A stretch of DNA of 46,016 nt from a virus, in IMG/VR virus record IMGVR_UViG_3300024520_000129, positions 1-46,016 of that record, one strand, 5' to 3'. The notes under the pieces were generated by a model. It had not been told where the DNA came from and did no database searches. It saw nothing but the letters and a program-made list of their open reading frames with translations. Every line of letters starts with the position of its first letter. Positions within the stretch are counted from its first letter, which is position 1. This document shows positions 40,545 through 46,016 of this stretch, piece after piece. Position numbers and translations under genes: made by a program.

Positions 40545-41383
40545 CCTCCTTCTATTGCGTACTGATGCTGATTGAAGTAGATCACTGCCTCAACCTCACC
40601 ATACAGTTCCCGAACAAGACCGTTAAGCCACGCTCGCTTGTCATCCCTCACCGTACCAGTCTGAGCTAGCAACACGGGTAGCCCATGCTCAGCGTGTGCT
40701 CGCACCTTACCTGCTACATCCTGCGCCCCGTCAAAGTCATATGCCGAGGGGCATAACACATCCACATGTGGAAGCACAGCCTCCACATATGGGTCAACGT
40801 TAGCCATGATGGTGAAGCTACCACACCACCGATGGTGACCAGGGTCCAACGACCTGATCCTCTCGTATGCCTGCGCTACCTGCTCAGGTGTACCATGGTA
40901 GCTCACCCATTCCCCGTTGGCCTCAGCCAAGGGTGCCACGATCTCACCCTCTGGTACCTGGCCTAGTATGCTGCGCCAACACTCATCCATGTCACCTGAT
41001 AACACATCTGTTATCGGACGACCCGAGTTTTCTATGTAGATAAAGGGTTTGTTCCCATACATCTGCGCTAGCCTATGAGGCATGACGTACGCTCCAGCAC
41101 ACGCACCCACATAGGTCTGTTGATACGCTGCTACTACTGGCTCCGTCTCCCACCCTGGTTGGAACACACCCACATTAGACTTCAAACGGGTACTCGGTGG
41201 ACTCGTACTCGTGGTCGGAGGGTAGGTGGTCGTCGATGAAGACGGTACCCTCGTGGTCGTGGTGGTCACAACGGACGTGCCTCGGGAGCCAGATCGCCTC
41301 GACTCTCCCGTCATCGTGGTAGAACACGAGGTCAGGGTCACGATCAGGCACACCCATAGTGTTAGCCATCTCACGACCACCAC
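40538..41383 (-). CDS. Lipoprotein with GH26-like glycoside hydrolase domain
   Basis: The frame is open from GTG 41383 (281 residues). GTG 41374, with AAGG nine bases upstream, is an equally good start. A hydrophobic signal ends in a lipobox (TLTSC, Cys20), followed by a Ser/Thr/Pro linker (about 36-66). A GH26-like barrel comes next: 'VGVFQPGW', 'PLAEANGEW' (acid/base Glu154), 'VDVLCPSAYD' and 'LLAQTGTVRDDKRAWL'. The position of the nucleophile Glu is Gln241, so hydrolysis may be lost and a binding role remain. It is predicted on the outside of the host membrane. It overlaps another plausible gene (41175-41369). Confidence 0.65.
   Translation of the reverse strand: MVVVRWLTLWVCLIVTLTSCSTTMTGESRRSGSRGTSVVTTTTTRVPSSSTTTYPPTTSTSPPSTRLKSNVGVFQPGWETEPVVAAYQQTYVGACAGAYVMPHRLAQMYGNKPFIYIENSGRPITDVLSGDMDECWRSILGQVPEGEIVAPLAEANGEWVSYHGTPEQVAQAYERIRSLDPGHHRWCGSFTIMANVDPYVEAVLPHVDVLCPSAYDFDGAQDVAGKVRAHAEHGLPVLLAQTGTVRDDKRAWLNGLVRELYGEVEAVIYFNQHQYAIEGGW
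41175..41369 (-). CDS. Acidic small protein, overprinted with the lipoprotein gene
   Basis: This 64-residue frame from ATG 41369 (MANTMGVPDRDPDLVFYHDD...) has ordinary protein-like sequence (GRVEAIWLPRHVRC) and an acidic His/Asp-rich end. Its whole length lies inside the signal, linker and early part of the lipoprotein gene in another frame. It resembles neighbouring small acidic proteins in composition. Either both frames are used or one is fortuitous. Confidence 0.45.
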   Translation of the reverse strand: MANTMGVPDRDPDLVFYHDDGRVEAIWLPRHVRCDHHDHEGTVFIDDHLPSDHEYESTEYPFEV

Positions 41384-41613
41384 CCTTGATCAAACATCCA
41401 GTTCACGAATGCTTCGCTCTCTTCCCACTCACCCATGCTGATGCACTGCTCAACGTCAAGTATCGACTCGTCGTTACGCATGACTGCAACAGCAGCCATA
41501 TCAACCTCGTTGATCAGGTTCAACGTACCCTCACGTGCCAAGTCAGCAGCCACCTCAGCACACGTAGCATTCTGCTCCACCATCATCGCCATAATCGGTG
41601 TCAATCGCCACAT
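41371..41613 (-). CDS. Small helical hypothetical protein (80 aa)
   Basis: The sequence has a helical, Met/Ala-rich N-terminus (MAMMVEQNATCAEVAADLAREGTLNLINEVD) and an aromatic end (SEAFVNWMFDQGWWS). CAGGTGAT precedes ATG 41613. Its end overlaps the start region of the lipoprotein. Function unknown. Confidence 0.6.
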   Translation of the reverse strand: MWRLTPIMAMMVEQNATCAEVAADLAREGTLNLINEVDMAAVAVMRNDESILDVEQCISMGEWEESEAFVNWMFDQGWWS

Positions 41614-41614
41614 C

Positions 41615-41782
41615 TTAGATCACCTGCATCCCTTCGTTCATGCACTCATCGTGCGCAAAGCCATCACCATACTGCGTGACAACCTCGGTAATGTCATCCT
41701 CAAAGTCATACTCAGTGAACGGGTCATCACACCCGATGCACCTACCGTACCATTCAGGCCTCATGTCCATGGTCATCTCCAT
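41615..41782 (-). CDS. Small zinc-finger-like protein (55 aa)
   Basis: The frame runs from ATG 41782, or ATG 41776, to TAA 41615-41617. The inner ATG overlaps the upstream TGA and has AGGA about seven bases before it, so it is the likelier start (53 aa). The product has Cys-x2-Cys (GRCIGCDDPF) and a later His-x3-Cys pair (AHDECMNE), consistent with one zinc site, separated by an acidic stretch. It fills the gap between two neighbouring genes. Function unknown. Confidence 0.6.
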   Translation of the reverse strand: MEMTMDMRPEWYGRCIGCDDPFTEYDFEDDITEVVTQYGDGFAHDECMNEGMQVI

Positions 41783-42369
41783 TCCTGGTGTCCATCAACT
41801 ACATGTACCCACGTCAACGCTTGCAACTCGTGACCCAAGAGGCCAACGGCCTCGGCCACCGTAGCATACGCACCCTCAATCAGTCGGTACCCTGCTAAGC
41901 TACCACGTGCAAGGATAGCAGCAGCAGCAGCAGCATCAGCCACTGCTATACGTGCACTATGCCTATCCACCGTGATCACACGGTCACGACGAGGGAACCT
42001 CAGGTTCTCAGCGTAGCTACTAATCTTCGCTGCGTTCTTGAACGTAGGTGCCTCACCTGTGCGCCTGACCTGGGCTATACGAGACACGATGTCAGGGAAA
42101 TGCTTCACCCTACGCTTACGTAAGTAGCGCATGAAGGACGCATCATTCTCCAACACCGTACTGTTCGCACTCAGCAGCGCATAGATATGGAACGCACGCT
42201 CAACATCAAGGCCATAAGCCTTCGACTGTTCACGTATCCACGATCCCTTCATCGTGTACCACCTAGTAGCCTCACCCTTGTCACAGTGCACGCACTGAAC
42301 TGCGTCCTCATACACTGCGAGGATATTCTCCTTCATCTCTTCACTTGTGATGTCATACTTGACTGGCAT
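41773..42369 (-). CDS. Conserved phage protein, HhH/glycosylase-like pattern
   Basis: ATG 42369 (MPVKYDITSEEMKENI) has AGG eight bases upstream and gives 198 residues. The open frame extends further, without ribosome sites. 'FPRRDRVITVDRHSARIA' followed by 'GYRLIEGAYATVAEAVGLLGHELQALTWV' is a pattern I associate with a common actinophage family (DUF7178-like). It loosely recalls the VDxHxxR segment of HhH-GPD DNA glycosylases. An early Cys-x2-Cys (VQCVHCDKG) is also present. Enzyme activity is not established. Confidence 0.6.
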   Translation of the reverse strand: MPVKYDITSEEMKENILAVYEDAVQCVHCDKGEATRWYTMKGSWIREQSKAYGLDVERAFHIYALLSANSTVLENDASFMRYLRKRRVKHFPDIVSRIAQVRRTGEAPTFKNAAKISSYAENLRFPRRDRVITVDRHSARIAVADAAAAAAILARGSLAGYRLIEGAYATVAEAVGLLGHELQALTWVHVVDGHQEWR

Positions 42370-42577
42370 ATGTGTACCTGCCTTCCTCTCTATCTCCAAC
42401 GCTGTCATACAATCTGTATGCTCCAGCGTACCAACGTACCTCGTTGGAATGTGTCTCACCATTGCCCTTGTGCGTGATGTCATACGTGGTGATAACCCTG
42501 CCATCTTGAGCAGTGCTACCCGTAACCTTATGCTCACTCACGAACCCCGTCTTCAAGCACCAACAACCTGACTGCAT
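42353..42577 (-). CDS. Small hypothetical protein (74 aa)
   Basis: ATG 42577 (MQSGCWCLKTGFVSEHK) follows GGGAGA and overlaps the upstream TAA (TAATG). Beta-type sequence (SEHKVTGSTAQDGRVITTYDITHKGNGETHSNEVRWYAGAYRLYDS) suggests a small barrel. Function unknown. Confidence 0.6.
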   Translation of the reverse strand: MQSGCWCLKTGFVSEHKVTGSTAQDGRVITTYDITHKGNGETHSNEVRWYAGAYRLYDSVGDREEGRYTYASQV

Positions 42578-43047
42578 TAGAGTCTCCCTTCTGCCCACTT
42601 GTATGCCACGTTCACGCTACGCTTAAGCTGCTGTTGGAACACATCGTTGTGGTCCTCATGGTGGCCTAGCTTGTCATACTCCAACCAGTGCGCAAACTCA
42701 TGCGCCACCGTATACCAGTTCAACGGTGTCATCCACGGTGAGCAATGCTCATCCTCATACAACACGATAACGGGGTGGCGTTTGAGATGTTGCTTCATGT
42801 CAGTCTCGTGCTCAGGTACCATAAGCCTTGCGTTCTGCGCAGGGTGCAAGAAGATACCTGCCCCAGCGATCAGCTTACCCTCCTTGAGCGCAATCATCGG
42901 AGCATTGAACTCCTTACGCAAGTGCGTGAGCAAGGCACGTAAGTCACGCATGCTACGCCTCTTCTCCTCCATCGCAGCAGCCTTAGCACGCACCCGAGGT
43001 GACATGCTATTGACCACGTGTATGTATTCTATGTACGGACGTTCCAT
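42577..43047 (-). CDS. SprT-like zinc metallopeptidase
   Basis: This 156-residue protein has the motif 'TVAHEFAHWLEYDKLGHHEDHNDVF', giving His116-Glu117-x2-His120 plus a downstream His (about 133), as in SprT-like zinc peptidases. The N-terminal helices are basic. In cells such enzymes act on DNA-bound proteins; a phage role in clearing host proteins or processing phage proteins is possible. Its start is joined to the upstream stop by TAATGG. Confidence 0.7.
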   Translation of the reverse strand: MERPYIEYIHVVNSMSPRVRAKAAAMEEKRRSMRDLRALLTHLRKEFNAPMIALKEGKLIAGAGIFLHPAQNARLMVPEHETDMKQHLKRHPVIVLYEDEHCSPWMTPLNWYTVAHEFAHWLEYDKLGHHEDHNDVFQQQLKRSVNVAYKWAEGRL

Positions 43048-43316
43048 TAGTATGGCCTTCCTTCGTACTCGCCATCAATCAGATGGCGCCACTGACTCTC
43101 AGTGTAGCGTGCGCCTCGTATGCGCACACCCTTGAACTTCTCATCCTCTTGCGCATACATGACATGATCCAGCTTATCATCCACCCTACGGAGGTTGACT
43201 CGCACCTCACCCCATGTACGAGGACCAGACGCTAGCTCTGCCTTACGCACGGCCCATATGTGGTCATCGTACTCGATGACATCACCACTACGTAGTACCC
43301 ACGCTGCGAGCTTCAT
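43047..43316 (-). CDS. Small beta-barrel-like protein (89 aa)
   Basis: ATG 43316 (MKLAAWVLRSGDVIEYDDHIWAVRKAEL) has GGAG upstream. The N-terminal 'GDVIEYDDHIWAVRKAE...VRVNLR' resembles small SH3-like barrels that bind nucleic acid in phages. A basic C-terminus follows (VRIRGARYTESQWRHL). No firm family assignment. Confidence 0.55.
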   Translation of the reverse strand: MKLAAWVLRSGDVIEYDDHIWAVRKAELASGPRTWGEVRVNLRRVDDKLDHVMYAQEDEKFKGVRIRGARYTESQWRHLIDGEYEGRPY

Positions 43317-43624
43317 CGTAAACGCTCCCACCTAACGAAGTCAGGCTCAGCATCACTCACATGTCCGAGTGAAGGGAAGTGACCATACTCGTTGGTCACA
43401 TCTACGAGGATACTATCCTCACCAAACTGGTGAGCGTAGAGTGCGAGGGCATTCACCCACTCACTATGGTCATGGTACCCAAGAACCTCGATGACCGAGG
43501 CTGGTTCAGTCGCACCCTCGAACACACCAGTAGCCTCGTATATGGTGTATGCCTGCAAGCGCAGGTTCAAGTGGTCTATTAGTTGGCGATGATTCATGTT
43601 CGCCACGTACGCTCGTACCTTCAT
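43313..43624 (-). CDS. Small hypothetical protein (103 aa)
   Basis: A helical start (MNHRQLIDHLNLRLQAYTIYEA) is followed by mixed sequence with strand-like VIEVLGYHD and SILVDVTNEYG. GGAG precedes ATG 43624. It overlaps both neighbours by four bases (ATGA type). Function unknown. Confidence 0.6.
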   Translation of the reverse strand: MKVRAYVANMNHRQLIDHLNLRLQAYTIYEATGVFEGATEPASVIEVLGYHDHSEWVNALALYAHQFGEDSILVDVTNEYGHFPSLGHVSDAEPDFVRWERLR

Positions 43625-43884
43625 GCCCTGCTCCTTCGTCCGATCCTAAGGATCGCACTCTCGATCTCCTCCACTTGCGCAAGGAGAATGTCTCTTTCCT
43701 CATGTAGTAAACGCAAGGCTCTGGTATCCAACGACTCAGGCTCCTCACGCAAACGCACGGGATTGTCGAAGACGTTGGCACTACGTGTGTCACCATCCTC
43801 GCCTCCTTCACAGTCACACGTGAACGGCCAGCATCGGCCCTCGTTCGTACGTGCACGCCACTCATCCCAATTCTCATTCATCAT
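43621..43884 (-). CDS. Small helical protein (87 aa)
   Basis: Three adjacent ATGs (43887, 43884, 43881) follow GGGAG; 43884 has the best spacing. The N-terminus holds a short Cys pair (CWPFTCDCEGGEDG). A long amphipathic helix at the end (ALRLLHEERDILLAQVEEIESAILRIGRRSR) could dimerise as a coiled coil. Function unknown. Confidence 0.55.
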   Translation of the reverse strand: MMNENWDEWRARTNEGRCWPFTCDCEGGEDGDTRSANVFDNPVRLREEPESLDTRALRLLHEERDILLAQVEEIESAILRIGRRSRA

Positions 43885-44206
43885 CATAATCTCCCATCTC
43901 GCACGGACCACACATCCAATCAACACCTGACCCACCAGTGTACATACCATGTCTGCATATGTCACCAGGATAGCCTCGCCACCCTTGAGGGTACTCAATC
44001 TCAGCAACACGTGCATGATAGTCACACAACTGCTGCTCACCAGCCTGGTAGTCCCGACACATGACTGCCACGTTACGATCACCGATGATCCACGTGTACG
44101 CCTCATGTGCCTCTCCGACATCGACTCGGTTCTCAGCCTCATACGCTACACGTAACGCATCGACCAATGTCCCGACTTCATCTTCAGTCAGCTTGTACTC
44201 ACGCAT
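43874..44206 (-). CDS. Small protein with helical start and zinc-like end (110 aa)
   Basis: ATG 44206 (MREYKLTEDEVGTLVDALRVAYEAENR) begins inside the upstream gene's end. A helical N-terminal half is followed by 'CDYHARVAEIEYPQGWRGYPGDICRHGMYTGGSGVDWMCGPCEMGD', whose Cys/His residues could hold one zinc. Function unknown. Confidence 0.58.
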   Translation of the reverse strand: MREYKLTEDEVGTLVDALRVAYEAENRVDVGEAHEAYTWIIGDRNVAVMCRDYQAGEQQLCDYHARVAEIEYPQGWRGYPGDICRHGMYTGGSGVDWMCGPCEMGDYDDE

Positions 44207-44459
44207 GAGTGCAATCCTCTCCGTGCCTAGTGGCACCACTCGTGGAAGCGCAGAACTTGCACGTCCACATAACCTCGGTCATCTCGCATGTACTCGGCCT
44301 GCTTGCGAGGATATGCCAACGCTCCGTGATGGGCGTCTCCTCCTCCTCGCATATGTCACAGTCATACATGTCTGGCATGTACGAGACATCACCGTAATCG
44401 TTGTACAACATTGCATCGCCATCCCTCGTAGGTGTGGCGCTTATGTGCCAGCGTGTCAT
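44199..44459 (-). CDS. Small zinc-finger protein (86 aa)
   Basis: The protein has Cys-x2-Cys twice (YDCDICEEEE and TCKFCAST) with further His and Cys between and after, consistent with a zinc ribbon. It is coupled to the upstream gene by TGATG. It is one of several small Cys-x2-Cys proteins in this operon. Function unknown. Confidence 0.6.
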   Translation of the reverse strand: MTRWHISATPTRDGDAMLYNDYGDVSYMPDMYDCDICEEEETPITERWHILASRPSTCEMTEVMWTCKFCASTSGATRHGEDCTHA

Positions 44460-44647
44460 CAGACCGTCCTTTCAATCGTGAGCCTAAACTCATGCGCATC
44501 CTCGTGCGCACCACACTCATCAGCAAACCTCATAGCCTCATGCACACACAAGAACGAAGCCCGACCAATCAGGTCATCCTCGTACGCACGACGGACCACT
44601 GTCCAATTGCCACGATCACCTTCAACGTGCACGTGTGGACCACACAT
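44459..44647 (-). CDS. Small hypothetical protein (62 aa)
   Basis: It starts at ATG 44647 (MCGPHVHVEGDRGNWTVVRRAYEDDLIGR) with AGG upstream. Two His/Cys sites (CGPHVH, LCVHEAMRFADECGAHEDAH) might bind metal. Function unknown. Confidence 0.55.
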   Translation of the reverse strand: MCGPHVHVEGDRGNWTVVRRAYEDDLIGRASFLCVHEAMRFADECGAHEDAHEFRLTIERTV

Positions 44648-44650
44648 ACG

Positions 44651-44908
44651 TCACCATCCTATCGTATCAGGAACCTCATGCGCACCCACACCATACGCCC
44701 ACGCACGGGCAAGCACATCATCAAGGCTCATTTGACGGTCAGTCCCACGCACCAACGTACGTGAGTCCGTACTCGTAACGATCGAGTACGACGACCCTTT
44801 CAACAACGGGGCAACCTTCCGTACGTAACGTGACTCAATCACAGCATAACGCACGTGAACACGAGGATCATCATCCTCGGGTCGCCACAACTTCCTAGTC
44901 TCCAACAT
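44651..44908 (-). CDS. First gene of the leftward operon, hypothetical (85 aa)
   Basis: ATG 44908 (MLETRKLWRPEDDDPRVHVRYAVIESR) follows GGAGGA. A beta-type centre (VRYAVIESRYVRKVAPLLKGSSYSIVTST) is followed by a helix. Being promoter-proximal to the hairpin-rich leader, it is probably among the first leftward genes expressed. Function unknown. Confidence 0.6.
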   Translation of the reverse strand: MLETRKLWRPEDDDPRVHVRYAVIESRYVRKVAPLLKGSSYSIVTSTDSRTLVRGTDRQMSLDDVLARAWAYGVGAHEVPDTIGW

Positions 44909-45379
44909 CGTATGTCCTCCGTGTACTACGCACTCTGTATGAGTGCGCACTAAGGGAGGACCGACTCCCTTTACACGCACAAGGTGTCAATCTCCCCGTA
45001 CGTGAGAACCAGCTTCTCGGTCCTTCACACACGAAGACTGGCTCGGGCGAGTGGCAGTCCTCCCTTGCGAGAAACCATTCCCTCGTGTGCACTAGATCAC
45101 TCCAAACCCTACCTCGGCCAGTCCTTCGTGCGATCTTGGGGCTTGGTCCCACGTGGGAGCAGTGTCCTTACGCACTCGGGAGAGGAGCTATGTCGGCAAG
45201 CCTCGGTCCCTCTCACCTTCACGGGGGAGAACCTCAACCGTCACCAAAACCATACACCATCTCGGCCCAATCGTCAAGCCCTCCGTCCCGTGTGGTCTTC
45301 GAAGAAGACCGTGCGCCACGGAGTCGAGCACACTGTAACGTACGGGCATAAGGCGCACATCACAAGACCGAGACACGAA
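44909..45379 (-). promoter_or_regulatory. Hairpin-rich untranslated leader of the leftward genes
   Basis: No convincing gene is seen in these 470 bases. It holds several perfect inverted repeats: CGCACTC-n5-GAGTGCG (44929-44947), AAGGGAG-n6-CTCCCTT (44952-44971), GAGAA-n5-TTCTC (45004-45018), the palindrome TCCCACGTGGGA (45147-45158) and GGTCTTC-GAA-GAAGACC (45294-45310). Early promoters and the terminase recognition site are expected here, between the first leftward gene and the right terminal repeat. No clear -35/-10 pair can be assigned. Confidence 0.45.
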
Positions 45380-45560
45380 TCCAAACACCAATCCAACACC
45401 CCAACGTGCGCACCAGGCGAGAGTCCAACGACAGCCCACCCTGCTCAAGTACACGCACGCAGGCACACACACACACATCACGTGCGCACACACGTGAACC
45501 TTAGACACGTGTCCAAGATGTGATCCACAAGCTACGCCCGAAGTCAAGACCCTTTCATTA

Positions 45561-45576
45561 GGGTCTTTCGACCCTA
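45561..45576 (+). promoter_or_regulatory. Leader hairpin in the right repeat with an alternative partner
   Basis: AGGGTCTTTCGACCCT forms a 6-bp stem with a TTTC loop. Just upstream, GACCCT (45549-45554) can pair with the same AGGGTC instead, so two exclusive hairpins are possible. The left copy has only the downstream hairpin. Confidence 0.4.
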
Positions 45577-45640
45577 TTTACGGCACGTCACGTAGTCCAT
45601 GCTGGTGGCGTCCCACTTGAAGGGGACGGAAAGGGGCGAC

Positions 45641-45826
45641 ATGCCCAACAAGTACACGGTCATTACGACCGAGGGAAAGCGCAAGAGCTTTCCGACTCTG
45701 AATAAGGCGAGGGCCTATCGGCACTCCATCAAGGACTTCGATCGGGGGACTGCTCTGGTCGATGCGACTGATTGGATGAATCAGCCCGTTAAGGTGCGCA
45801 AGGTTCGCAAGAGCAAGAAGGCCTAA
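45641..45826 (+). CDS. Small basic protein encoded in the terminal repeat (right copy)
   Basis: It encodes exactly the same 61 residues as 262-447. The codon differences are all silent and include a Ser AGC to TCC and an Arg CGT to AGG, each needing two base changes. The ribosome region differs (GGAAAGGGG here), and the residues upstream of the shared ATG are not conserved, which fixes the start. Strong selection on the protein is evident. Confidence 0.85.
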   Translation: MPNKYTVITTEGKRKSFPTLNKARAYRHSIKDFDRGTALVDATDWMNQPVKVRKVRKSKKA

Positions 45827-45845
45827 CGCACCACACGTAAGAGTG

Positions 45846-45869
45846 AAGCCCCGCCACACGGCGGGGCTT
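45846..45869 (+). terminator. Intrinsic terminator after the right copy
   Basis: The stem AAGCCCCGCC / GGCGGGGCTT with an ACAC loop matches the left terminator. One G-C pair is swapped for C-G and there is one loop change, so the structure is preserved although the bases changed. Confidence 0.75.
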
Positions 45870-46016
45870 TACTTATGCCATGGACGGGAGGCATTCAACC
45901 GAGGCGCCAACATGAAGAGCAGAGAGGCAGCCGAACGCCACACGTGAGAGAGAGGGTACAGGGTAGGGCACGGGCGACCCCCCACCCCTTCAGGTAATAT
46001 GATGTTTGTGTTTGTG

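Larger units (their letters stand above)
45380..46016. repeat. Right terminal direct repeat copy
   Basis: This copy aligns without gaps to 1-637 and ends exactly at the window end, while the left copy continues into unique sequence. Blocks of identity alternate with diverged blocks, the main one corresponding to left positions 150-261. The two copies therefore either diverged in one genome or come from two strains joined at the ends of an assembly. Confidence 0.85.

Noticed and set aside
44895-45152. Leftward 85-codon frame upstream of the first early gene
   Set aside because: It has no ribosome site and atypical composition, and it overlaps several leader hairpins.
44984-45523. Long rightward open frame (179 codons) across the leader and repeat
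   Set aside because: The product is low-complexity His/Arg/Ser/Thr sequence, has no ribosome site, and runs through CA repeats and hairpins.
45188-45547. Leftward open frame of 119 codons in the right repeat
   Set aside because: It is driven by the CA/TG tract (many Cys and Val), starts in the diverged block, and has no supporting start site.

Overview
The window looks like a near-complete linear genome of a virulent tailed phage with podovirus-like gene content. Evidence: a terminase, portal, scaffold and N4-gp56-like major capsid protein, very large internal virion proteins, tail/nozzle and fiber genes without a recognisable tape measure or sheath, and a terminal repeat (1-637 and 45380-46016). 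I see no integrase, excisionase, CI-like repressor, tRNA or CRISPR array. The host is probably an actinobacterium, possibly Acidimicrobiia. This rests on two secreted proteins with Thr/Pro linkers of the TTTTVPPTT type and on likely leaderless starts; it is an inference.

Layout. (1) 1-942: terminal repeat with a 61-codon basic gene, then a hairpin-rich control region. (2) 943-19340, rightward: small gene, holin, TerL with a fused DNA-binding N-terminus, portal, small virion proteins, a 2518-aa giant virion protein, two further large virion proteins, scaffold, major capsid protein and small beta-rich proteins. A strong terminator follows. (3) 19417-21074, leftward: a cargo pair (glycosyltransferase and nucleotide-sugar epimerase) inserted in the structural region. 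(4) 21114-29480, rightward: basic protein, tail proteins, fiber, amidase endolysin, appendage proteins and a secreted beta-helix protein. (5) 29457-44908, leftward: about 40 tightly overlapping genes for replication (split CHC2/Toprim primase, RecA/DnaB-type helicase), nucleases (Cas4/RecB-like, Hjc-like, VRR-like), nucleotide metabolism (HAD nucleotidase, dGTP/dATP pyrophosphohydrolase-like), two sigma-70-like factors, a SprT-like metallopeptidase, many small zinc-ribbon proteins and a GH26-like lipoprotein. (6) 44909-46016: hairpin-rich leader and the second terminal repeat.

How it may work together: the leftward genes would be early and use host RNA polymerase and host DNA polymerase, since no polymerase of either kind is visible. 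The phage sigma-like factors could then direct the rightward structural genes from a recurring motif (GGGTACTTCTAnTATAG). That motif lies before the portal, scaffold, basic-protein, endolysin and appendage genes, in three cases directly against the ATG. Many genes on both strands are joined by one-base TAATG stop-start overlaps. Several small genes missed by a 60-codon cutoff are listed.
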